The translations under genes and the position numbers were made by a program. DNA of 64,000 bases from Gracilariopsis chorda (Eukaryota; Rhodophyta; Florideophyceae; Gracilariales; Gracilariaceae), in contig NBIV01000145.1 of assembly GCA_003194525.1 (NCBI GenBank), positions 62,001 to 126,000 on the forward strand. The letters are read 5' to 3'. Below, piece by piece: positions 23,389-31,712 of this stretch. Within the stretch, counting starts at the first letter, position 1; every line of letters starts with the position of its first letter. Under the pieces are notes generated by a model. It was not told where the DNA came from, made no database searches, and saw nothing but the letters and a program-made list of their open reading frames with translations.

Positions 23389-25266
23389 GATTCTGGGCCA
23401 CGAGAACTGGCACGTTATTTGCCTCGATGCTGACGGGCAGAGCTGGAACTTTGGAGATTTTCACAGCGATAGAAGAACTTGGCGGCATTGTGTCGACACC
23501 ATGAGCCCAAGCTGTGATGTGCTGTGCAAGGGTGCATGGGAGAAGGCGTCGGCGGGCATTAAAAACCGAATGATTGCAATGCTGAAAAGGGCTTTTGGAA
23601 GTGTCAGGGGATGGTCTGAGACAGACCTGCTCGTGCCTAACACTCATGCTTTGAGCGTTATTTCCCTTCTGTACATAGTACTGCCATGGGCTCTTGATGG
23701 TTGTATTGAAGCGCTCGGGACCTTGATCGATAACCCCAGAACACCAAACTTGGCCCGATTGGGAGCATGAGTGGCACTATGTGGAATACATCAAAGGTTG
23801 AGCCGCTCGAAAGAAGCTCAAATAGGATAATTTGCAAACCTTCTGTCTGACTATGCAGTGAAAATGCTATTGAATCCCAAGTTCCGCGAACGGGATAAGA
23901 CACAGCTTGTTGAAGGAAGTGTATCTTGTATCATGTCCATGCCGGATGTCAAGGAAGCGGAACAGAATTTTAGCGCATGCTTTTGCCTTTGGTTGACTCA
24001 TTATGTTCTTCAAAGAATCAGTCCCTGCATCAATCACCAGATAATTTCCTCCAGTTTCTTCTCAAAGGGCCCCCTGATGAGGTAACACGTATTATTTGCG
24101 GTTTTAAGTATTTTCAAACAGCATGCAACAAATTGCACGTCCAGTCGCAAAGAGATCATAGCCTGCACCTCTTCACGCCTTTTACCTCACGGCGTTGCCC
24201 TGAAAGGTGTTGAGGTCATTTGCCTGCTTTTCATTACCCTGCACTCCTTCTTTAACAAATCGAAGTTTCCAGCAGATAGCGTTAACGAAATGCGGGGCAG
24301 TGTTTTAATAGCAACCTGCAGAGACCTCGTTCATGCATTGAACGTGGACAACAAAGAAATATTCCGAAGGGTCACGATCGAACACGATTCTTACGAGGAC
24401 CACCATAAAGTATTTAGAGAAGCACCATCTGCTCCAGAAGAGCGGTGTTATGACATTCTTTGCAGTTCTCGAATCGATCCACCTAACTCGCAACTCGCTA
24501 AGGCACGTGAAACTCTTCAAGACATCCGGATTTGTGGCTACGAGATTATTCGTGCCTCCATATTGTCTGCGGTCACGAGTTCTACGTTGCACCTCAAAGC
24601 GATACTCACCGCAATATGCACGGATTATCAATACATGCATCCTCTGCATCTTCTTATGCTGATCGTGCGTGTGCTGAATCTTATGCTCTCGTACACTATG
24701 ACAGCCATTGATCCCTCATTTTTGCAACATGTCGCTCATTCCGACGTACCAAAGCTCTTGCATCGCACTAGAGATCAAATTGAAGCCTCTCTGCGGGGTG
24801 TGCAAACGTTTAATGAAACGGCATCTCTCGATGTACCTCATGACTGTGGAAGAGCCTGGTTGCGCACATCGGCGGAGAATTTGATAAGAGCTATGTTCCC
24901 ACCTCGTGAGAAAGAAAGAGCGCAAACTCTCAGGCTGCAGAGTACTTTCCAGCACCCTTCCAAGTCCCTCTTCTTGGAGATGCTCTTTCGTCTTTATGGA
25001 TTTCAACATGTAGTGTAGGGCAGGATTCGCTAGAGAAGGCTTCCTTGCAATTCTCACCCGACATGATATCCCATGCGGTTGAATTGGCTCCAAAGGACAA
25101 CTTTTTGTTCTTCGGGCCATTGCTACAAGTGTCACTGAAAGCTGCTGTCCTGAACTTGGGCGACCCGTACTAGTCAGTTGATGCCACTGTTGGCTCGATG
25201 CTATTCATCATACGGAAATGGCCGGCCGAAAATGAGCGTCAGCTCCAAATTTGACTTGGCAGAGAA
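23389..25266. other. 1.9-kb segment interrupting the CRTISO relic
   Basis: Separates two halves of one conserved C-terminal motif. Contains a 242-codon ORF (24290-25018) and a 136-codon frame (23360-23770; NWHVICLDADGQSWNF). No terminal repeats or clear target duplication were found by eye. Could be a transposed or recombined host segment. Confidence 0.5.
24290..25018 (+). CDS. hypothetical protein, 242 aa
   Basis: ATG-started open frame, not recognised. Mixed composition: a hydrophobic stretch at about residues 117-137 (MHPLHLLMLIVRVLNLMLSY), which could be a membrane or buried helix, and charged ends. No known motif. It lies within the segment that splits the CRTISO relic, between two stretches of decayed sequence, so it may be a surviving exon of a broken gene rather than an active one. 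Codon use looks like that of the surrounding relics. Confidence 0.35.
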   Translation: MRGSVLIATCRDLVHALNVDNKEIFRRVTIEHDSYEDHHKVFREAPSAPEERCYDILCSSRIDPPNSQLAKARETLQDIRICGYEIIRASILSAVTSSTLHLKAILTAICTDYQYMHPLHLLMLIVRVLNLMLSYTMTAIDPSFLQHVAHSDVPKLLHRTRDQIEASLRGVQTFNETASLDVPHDCGRAWLRTSAENLIRAMFPPREKERAQTLRLQSTFQHPSKSLFLEMLFRLYGFQHVV

Positions 25267-25401
25267 GTTCCGAGCAGTGATGCAGCAGGGGTCATTGCCG
25301 CAAATGAAATCGTAGGGGTTCGTGAACACGTCAAGTTAATTGAAAAGGTGTTTCTCCCACGTTCAGCATCAGTGGATCTCCTTTTATCCGCTCTTGCATG
25401 A
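25267..25401 (+). pseudogene. CRTISO-like C-terminal end
   Basis: VPSSDAAGVIAANEIVGV and REHVKLIEKVFLP correspond to the FAD-contacting C-terminal motif (GVPAVA-x-SG-x-xAAN-type) and tail of CRTISO proteins. The frame ends with TGA at 25399-25401. It is the direct continuation of the relic that stops at 23388. Confidence 0.65.
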
Positions 25402-26010
25402 TACCAGTTTGTCTTCACGTCGCCGGGACAAACTGCACTCGAGTCTGAGTAAGCGTCGTTTTGCTCGTGGTCCCCACACTGCTGGAAGGGAAAACTACAT
25501 ACGCTTTACACTGATACTCTTCAACACCGCTTTACGTACAGAAAGGACACGACAAGCTGCTGCTATGTGCTGTAGTGGGTTGCGAGTATCTGAGCTCTGC
25601 CCTGGGCCAGCTTCGTTCATTGAGAACGTCACGACGTATGCATCTGGTATCAAAAGATCACCACACCTGGTCGTCTACCCAGACATTCTTCAGTTTATCT
25701 CATACCGCGTAAGCGCGCAATGGGGCGATCAATCATCTGGAAAAGTTTAGAATCCGATGAAGCGCCGTATTTCTCACCGCAAGCGTGCAAAATGCGCATA
25801 GTTTCTAGAGGTGAGAGTCTCTGTGCAAAATGCGCAGCTAATATCATTTCGTGGAAACCAGGCTAATTGAACATGTTCCAAGTGATAGACAGTACAAAGC
25901 TTCACAGTGATTCACACCAAGCGAACGAACTCTGGTTCGAAGTCTGAACTTCAAAGATATTCCCAGAGCATTTGCAGCGTTTTGCGTGCTACGAAAGCGA
26001 CTTTCAGTTC
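25402..26010. other. no recognised gene
   Basis: Frames are short and mutually inconsistent. A plus-strand frame at 25340-25750 starts at TTG and overlaps the CRTISO tail, so it is not taken as a gene. Confidence 0.4.
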
Positions 26011-26463
26011 TCAGTTTCGTTTTGGGTACATTCCCCAAGGCTTGTACACATAAAACTGATTGTCATTCCCGCCTTTCTCTAGGTCTCCAATTATTCGCAT
26101 TGGTTTCGCCAAGTAGAATGGCTTTCGATGGAAATTGTGTGTTTCGCCGTCTGCTGTAAACCTGGCAATCTCCTCCGCACTTCCGCTCCAAGCAATTGCT
26201 CCAGAATGACTGTCAAGCATGATGACTTTGTGATTGAGCCCTTAGCCACCCATGTTATGGAGATATCGCATTACGTTTCCCTCCTTCATGTTGTCGAGTC
26301 CTGATCAAGAAAAAACGAGGTCCACTTTCGGCAAACCCTCCTTCCAGACCTTCCGTTTGATGTACTTTGCATCTAATATCATACGGAAGCGCTTCTGCAC
26401 GGCCTGTAAGATTTTACTGTTTGTATCAAGGCAGTAGTACTTGAAGTTCTCGTTGTGCTCTGC
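26011..26463 (-). pseudogene. unassigned protein fragment
   Basis: One minus-strand frame stays meaningful through two stops: EHNENFKYYCLDTNSKILQ, KVWKEGLPKVDLVFS, stop, GLDNMKEGNVMRYLHNMGG, stop, VIMLDSHSGAIAWSGSAEEI, and a run ending YVYKPWGMYPKRN. The layout (an acidic Asp block, a D-L-V-F-S strand, then a strand ending in LDSHS) recalls a class I methyltransferase fold, but no signature motif is certain. Function left open. Codon quality through both stops argues that it was a real gene until recently. Confidence 0.45.
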
Positions 26464-26487
26464 GATAGTTTCCAAGAAATCAGAAAT

Positions 26488-26778
26488 TCAATGAGAATGT
26501 GCTGGGCATGGAACATCAGCCATTGATCGTACGTCATACTGAGAGATACGCTTCTTGAGCATCATCATCAAACGGTCCACATCCTCACCAAACTGATTGG
26601 CAATGGCATCCAGGTTCTCTGATGTGTCAGTATTCTCAGATCTTTCGCTGTTGCTCTGATGATATTCAAGCTGTTTCCGAGCTTTAATACTGTCCCTGTC
26701 CAATGCACTGCAACGAATTTGTTCTTGTTCAGGTGCTTTGCTGGGGAAGTCTTCTGCAACCTCTTCCTGATGAGCCAT
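26488..26778 (-). CDS. small acidic ORF next to the Harbinger relic
   Basis: 96 codons from an ATG five bases after the transposase stop. Glu/Ser/Gln-rich, with a predicted coiled-coil-like C-terminal half (NLDAIANQFGEDVDRLMMML). PIF/Harbinger elements often carry a second ORF, usually Myb-like; no Myb pattern is visible here, so the link is only positional. Confidence 0.35.
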   Translation of the reverse strand: MAHQEEVAEDFPSKAPEQEQIRCSALDRDSIKARKQLEYHQSNSERSENTDTSENLDAIANQFGEDVDRLMMMLKKRISQYDVRSMADVPCPAHSH

Positions 26779-26782
26779 ATCA

Positions 26783-27809
26783 TTAGCTAAACACGGACCT
26801 ACTTTGGTTGTGGCCGATGGTGCGCGTTCGATAATTCATCAAATAGCAACACACGGCAATGATCCTATACCTTTTGCAGGTATTCGTTGGAAGCACTGTG
26901 GTCAGTCTCTGAAACGGCGCTTTGAGCGCATTTACTCCCCATTCGCCAGATTGTTTGTACGCGGGATACAGAATTTGAAGTACACAATCCACTGCTGCCA
27001 TTTCCAAGGACTTGGAAGCTTGTCCAGCTTTATTCATCTTACGACAGCGGAGTATTTCTGCGTTGGTCACGTTTGGGGTGGTGGTGAACGCACTATCACC
27101 GAGATTTGCGTAGCCTGGTGGGGTCTCTTCGTCCGACAATCTTGGCCAGTAAAGCTCTGAAATTCCGGCCAGCTTACTATCATGCCATGACCAACGATAG
27201 TTCACTGCAGCATGAATATTTTCCCCAAAGAAGTTCCACACGAAAAGGTTGGTGACCTCGGTACTCTGCGTGTACTCTTCAAATTGTGCGTTTTGGAGGT
27301 TTGCATCATCATACTATGCACAACGAAATCTTCCACCATCTGCAACCCCAAACACATCCGTCAGGTACATCGCAATATTCGACTTCACTTTTGCGAGTCC
27401 TTGTAAAGAGCGCTTTATTTCAGTCACTGACGGCCATATTATTGTAGCATTTGGAACCGACCTTGAACTCAAACGCGCAAAAAGAACGGTAATTACATAT
27501 CCAAGCCAGTCATTCACACTGCTTGGAACCATTCCGAACGTTGGACAAATTGTAAACATCCTATCGCTGGTTTTCAGATACAAAAGTGCTAAAACAAGTA
27601 CGTCAAACGATCGCATACCGACGAACTTTTAGTTTACTTGGTTTGGTGTCCGGAGATTGGGCAAGTATTTGTGCGCGCATAGTTTTAATCAGGAAGAAGT
27701 TTGTTGAGGAAGTTAGATTTTTGTATATTGATGCCCACGATAAATTCAACATCGCGGCTGCATGATAACAGTTAATACCAATTATTGCTACTTCTGGTGT
27801 AAATTGCAC
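26783..27809 (-). pseudogene. PIF/Harbinger-type transposase, broken
   Basis: Three frames in order: 27809-27603, 27616-27314 and 27241-26783. FGVADGGRFRCA gives the first catalytic Asp, WSWHDSKLAGISELYWPRLS and GYANLGDSAFTTTP the middle region with the second Asp, and QSGEWGVNALKAPFQRL the catalytic Glu. This is the DDE_Tnp_4 nuclease pattern of PIF/Harbinger transposases, which cut and rejoin element ends. Breaks are a frameshift near 27615 and one TAG at 27314-27316; the remaining core is nearly intact. No terminal inverted repeats were located, although 3-bp TTA/TAA targets would be hard to spot. Confidence 0.7.
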
Positions 27810-28094
27810 TCCTAATTCCGTTTCTTGTGTATTTTAAGGCCTTAAAAATTGTTCAACGTGACGTTAGACAATATTTGGAATCTAGCAGCCTGATTGTGTA
27901 TGCTAAGCACCAGTGGAACAATAAAAAAGCGTTCGAGGATTGTTCTTGTATTCTGCAACATGGGGGACACAATTCGTTAATTCGTTGGTTACGGTAATGT
28001 GGATGGTCATAGTGAAAGTGAGAATGATGAAAAGATCGATTGTGAGGAGTTAGGTTGCTGCTTGTATTCATAAAATGGGAGTATCTGTTGTGCA
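27810..28094. other. AT-rich spacer
   Basis: No gene seen. Ends with the target site GTTCC of the gypsy element. Confidence 0.4.
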
Positions 28095-28099
28095 GTTCC
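28095..28099. repeat. target-site duplication GTTCC
   Basis: Matches 39685-39689. Confidence 0.9.
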
Positions 28100-29012
28100 T
28101 GTGGTGCAATCCCGGTGTGGGAAAGGCACCCAAGGCAGCTCGAAGCCTTGCTCTCTTGGAGAGGTAGGCCCAGCTGGGTAGAGCCCTCCGTGTCCCGTAT
28201 GACGGGTGTAACTCCGTCGGGAGCCTGGATGTACCTCGGAGGTTTAGGGGTTAGAACGGGTCGGAACCACGGCTGGTACGGAAGTAGCCTGCGAGCAGGG
28301 GAACAAAAGAGGGAAAGGGACCACCCGACGGGGGCGTGCGGAAAGCGGGAACAGACCCCGGAGGGGGGTGCCGATACACACACACGAACACGCACCGCGC
28401 GGCGGTTAGGGGATATGAGGGGAAGAGATGGTCTCACGGTCTCACGACACACGTCGGTAATATCAATACCCAAAACTGGGGCGGAGATAGGGCCTGTACG
28501 GGCGGTCACACGACAACAATGAATACCACGAGTGGTCACAACCCACTGGGTACGACGAGCACGGTCTCCTCGGTGGTGCGAGTCGGGTGAAACTACCGGG
28601 CAAGCGGTGTACCTCCGCGAGGAGTTAGACACTTCGCATGGCGAATAGAGTCAGAGCCGAACTCTGCCTTCTTTTCTTGGTGAGCTCGCCGTCGTGCGGC
28701 CGACGCTCAAGTACTAGCTCAGTGCAGTACAGTAGGTAGTGCACTAGCCTAAGTAAAATTAACCCCTAAACTACACTAAAATAAGTAGCCATTTTGGGCC
28801 TCCTGGCCGAGGCTGTAGCCACGTGTCCACCACCCTTGCCAGGCAAGTACCACAAAATATGAATGTTCCCATAACCACCCTGGGTAACCCGACCGCTAAT
28901 TAGCCCGGTAAACGGGGGCTAGAATTCATGCATCCCGCTTCATCGCTCGCACCGAGTACACCTCAGATATGAGTTTCACCATCGCCCGTACGCGGGAATG
29001 TATTGCACTACA
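28100..29012 (-). repeat. 3' LTR of the 28.1-kb gypsy element
   Basis: TGTGGTGCAAT to ATTGCACTACA; the ends are short inverted repeats. 913 bp. Confidence 0.92.
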
Positions 29013-29023
29013 CATCCCCCTCC
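29013..29023 (-). other. polypurine tract
   Basis: Complement of CATCCCCCTCC; a purine run directly before the 3' LTR on the minus strand. Confidence 0.6.
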
Positions 29024-29075
29024 TTAAGCGCCGAAAACGAACGTGAGTATAGGCGGAGGAGATGAGGCGCGAGGG

Positions 29076-29083
29076 TATAAATA
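29076..29083 (+). promoter_or_regulatory. TATA box for the antisense gene (candidate)
   Basis: TATAAATA on the plus strand, 112 bp before the ATG at 29188 and in the reverse sense to the element's own gag-pol. Start of transcription would fall near 29106. Confidence 0.5.
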
Positions 29084-29187
29084 GTCCCGACAAGGGAATC
29101 GCCGAGATACCGGTCCCCCGTACCAACACGGTTACAACTGATCAACCCTCAGTACCTTCTTCAACAGACTCTGCGCCCCTCTCTGCT

Positions 29188-30546
29188 ATGACCAACACTC
29201 CGTTTTCGAACAACCCGCCTGCGGGCGCCCCGCAGGGGACTTCCGCGAGCGGACAACCTTCCTCCGCGACGCCGGGGTTGCGGGTTCGTCACCCAACCTC
29301 TGGGTTCCTCTCCTTGCCTCTGCCTGGAGGATCGTCTCATGTTCCAACCTTGGATGCCTCGGATGCCGCGAGTATCGCCGCCTGGAATTCCGCTCAAGCG
29401 ATACCGATCACTGCGACCGCTGCCAGCTGGGTGTCACCATCGACACTTTGGGCCCGCAATCCCCGGGAAGACGCTCTCCTCTTGTCGCGTGCGCCCTGGT
29501 TCCACCCCACATGGGTTTCCGACTCGGACCTCATCGACTCCTATGTGGAGGAGGGCGAGCTCCCAGGGGGACTAGGCCGGGATTTGGTCGACTCCTTCGA
29601 CTGGAGGACGCGTATCGCGGTAGAGCCACAGTTCCTCGCACGGAAGCGCACCAGATATGGTTTCGAGACGCTGAATGAAGCCCGTGCCGGGATGGCCAAG
29701 GTCGCCTACGACCGTCTCGCCCGCGCGAGTTATCCGGATGAGCTGATACCAATGGAATACAGCTTTGACCTCTCGCGGTATCGTACCTACGGTGAAGTCT
29801 CATACTGCGAGAACCTTGCTGCCTACCAGCCATCTACACCGTTCCGGTCCACTCCAATAGAAGCCGGGATGCTCCTCTGGAGGCGCCCAATTCTGCGTGC
29901 AGAGTTCCGATATCTTTGTCGTCCGAATCATCGCGGATCCTTCTTCGACCGACTCCGGTTTGAGCGAAAGGCGCGCTCCCGCTTCGGGTTCCTGGTACCA
30001 TACCAAAATCTCGAGGTTGAGAGGCTCCGTCCATCCGCGATGCGCGGCCGGTATGCACCTCTTCCCCATTGGTGGAGCAGGTTCGAAGTCCCGAGGGGAT
30101 GCTTTGCGGAGATGCCTCCGTGCCTCAGCTACATCGGTTCACGATTAATCAACAATCCGGATTCCGGTTACTGGACTCTCTTCCTCGCCGAATGGGCTGC
30201 TCGCGTTGCCGCGTTTCTCCTCTGGGAGGTGTACGACAAGAACCGTCTGTGGTACATTCCTCCTCACCTACGCCAGTTTATCCGCCGATTGGATCTCTAT
30301 ATCCCTCTGGGATCCGAAGCCAATGTGGATGAGCTTCAGTGCCTTCTGAACACCATCGATATGGTTAACTGGGATACAGTCCCAGCCTCCAACGTCCCTG
30401 ACGGTGAGCGTTCCAGGCATGATCGCTCTCCAGGCCGGAGAAATCCAAACGCTGGCAACTTCGTCTTCTATGACCCTTGGGAGGTATCCGTGACTGCACG
30501 GGCTCACGCGCTAGCGTTACGCGATGTACCACGCTCCGTTCCGTGA
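29188..30546 (+). CDS. antisense ORF of gypsy element, unknown protein
   Basis: 452 aa from the ATG at 29188; an in-frame ATG at 29062 would add 42 residues but lies upstream of the TATA box. The first 90 residues are Pro/Ser/Thr-rich and likely disordered. The rest is compact and Arg/Trp/Tyr-rich: FDWRTRIAVEPQFLARKRTR, MEYSFDLSRYRTYGEV, FRYLCRPNHRGSFFDRLRFE, YWTLFLAEWAARVAAFLLW and WYIPPHLRQFIRRLDLYIPL. No known domain was recognised. It points against gag-pol and lies between the chromodomain end of pol and the 3' LTR. Antisense ORFs in this position are known from plant Tat-lineage gypsy elements such as Grande and RIRE2; homology to those is not claimed. A TGA ends it, but the same frame continues with similar composition (next entry). 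Confidence 0.6.
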   Translation: MTNTPFSNNPPAGAPQGTSASGQPSSATPGLRVRHPTSGFLSLPLPGGSSHVPTLDASDAASIAAWNSAQAIPITATAASWVSPSTLWARNPREDALLLSRAPWFHPTWVSDSDLIDSYVEEGELPGGLGRDLVDSFDWRTRIAVEPQFLARKRTRYGFETLNEARAGMAKVAYDRLARASYPDELIPMEYSFDLSRYRTYGEVSYCENLAAYQPSTPFRSTPIEAGMLLWRRPILRAEFRYLCRPNHRGSFFDRLRFERKARSRFGFLVPYQNLEVERLRPSAMRGRYAPLPHWWSRFEVPRGCFAEMPPCLSYIGSRLINNPDSGYWTLFLAEWAARVAAFLLWEVYDKNRLWYIPPHLRQFIRRLDLYIPLGSEANVDELQCLLNTIDMVNWDTVPASNVPDGERSRHDRSPGRRNPNAGNFVFYDPWEVSVTARAHALALRDVPRSVP

Positions 30547-30903
30547 GGCCACCCGGTTGGGTTCATGTTTTCCGATGACGGGCACGGTTCCTAAGAGGAT
30601 GATCCAATGGTGGATGACGACCCCGATGAGGTGGAGGAGGCCGTAGCCCCGGGAGCGGCGATGGTCGACGATCTCGACGGATCTGGCCAGCATGTGGCTG
30701 CTCCAGATGGCTGGAATATGGCCACCAGTGCGGCTGCTTCTCCTTCTACCGCATCTCCGGTCCCCGTGGACCCTCAGGCCGTTGCCGTCAGGGCCCACCT
30801 CCAGTCTATTGGAGTGGTTGCGCCTTCCAACCTCACCAGCGTGAGCGAGTTATTGGCTTTCGCGTCTGCGAACTACCAACCGCCAACGAGCGGCTCATCC
30901 TAA
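30547..30903 (+). pseudogene. continuation of the antisense ORF after a stop
   Basis: Same frame as the ORF before it. After the TGA at 30544-30546 come GHPVGFMFSDDG, a TAA at 30592-30594, then 100 open codons that are acidic at first (DDDPDEVEEAVAPGAAMVDD) and end in LASANYQPPT-like residues. Uninterrupted frame and matching codon quality suggest one original protein of about 570 aa or more, later cut by two nonsense changes. It could also be a separate small gene starting at the ATG 30607. Confidence 0.45.
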
Positions 30904-31239
30904 GTCAGGATCCTGGACCGTGGCACACACACCTGATATAGGTTAGCGCTTAACGCTCCATAGCTTGTGGTAAACGACTTCCTTCTTCTATATCCGTATG
31001 TCCGGACTCTTCTTTTTCTTCTTCATAGCATCTTCATGCTGGACCGCTAGGCGGTATTCTTCATTAAACCGTTACTTCGGTCGGACCGCTAGGCGGTGTG
31101 ACGTCCAATGACCATTGGTTTCCCTATCCAGTCCATTACTTCGTGTAACCTTCTGTAGCCAGATCTCTTCCTGTGTCCTCTTCTCTTCGGAGACTTCTCT
31201 TCCGTCTTCGGAATCTTCTGCATAGTGCAGTGTATCGTC
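30904..31239. other. convergent 3' region between pol and antisense gene
   Basis: No coding. Two near-identical words, GACCGCTAGGCGGT at about 31040 and 31085, form short palindromes that could act in 3' end formation of one or both transcripts. Confidence 0.4.
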
Positions 31240-31584
31240 CTACCCAACCTGGGCCATGTCCAAAGTGGATGGGAGTGGGAACCGCGTCCGGCGGTGGTAG
31301 GTTATCACCTTGGAACGAGGAAGGTGCTGAATGGGCTCCCATGTGTCCTCTTCCGGGGGGTATCCGTACCATCGGACTTGGTAAAACCACACTCCTTTGG
31401 AGTCCAGAACATGATCCACGATGTGGTCAACGACAAACTCCTGGTCGTACGTAGCCGGCTCCTGACCCGTCATGGCAGGGCTTAAGGGGAGAACCCTGTG
31501 AGGGGACTTGCCTGAAATTGGCGCGACCCTGCGGGCAAAGTCAGTTTTCCTCGACGCTGCGAGTGCTGGGACTTGATACCGCAT
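31240..31584 (-). pseudogene. chromodomain end of gypsy pol
   Basis: FVVDHIVDHVLDSKGVWFYQ, VRWYGYPPEEDTWEP and IQHLPRSKVITYH (31443-31284) form a chromodomain: aromatic cage residues, a W-Y-G-Y turn and the E-D-T-W-E-P motif. In chromoviruses this domain sits at the integrase C-terminus and directs insertion to marked chromatin. It lies in a different frame from the rest of pol, and the stretch 31585-32021 between them has stops, so at least one frameshift separates it. It ends pol; no further coding follows toward the 3' LTR on this strand. Confidence 0.75.
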
Positions 31585-31712
31585 TGCGGTCTTTCCGCTT
31601 CCTAATCCTCTCCTTGTGAGGGGCCTTCCGTTCTAACCGGATTCCCCTATTGACTCGCAGCTCGCAAGCTCTTCTCCCACGCGACCCGTGCAACTCGGGT
31701 GAGTTTGACCGT

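Noticed and set aside
25340-25750. 136-codon plus-strand ORF
   Set aside because: Begins at TTG and overlaps the CRTISO C-terminal end in another frame; no motif.
28055-28632. ORFs of 155 and 259 codons, repeated at 38358-39304
   Set aside because: They lie in the two copies of the 913-bp LTR; duplicate position shows they follow from the LTR sequence, and no domain is present.
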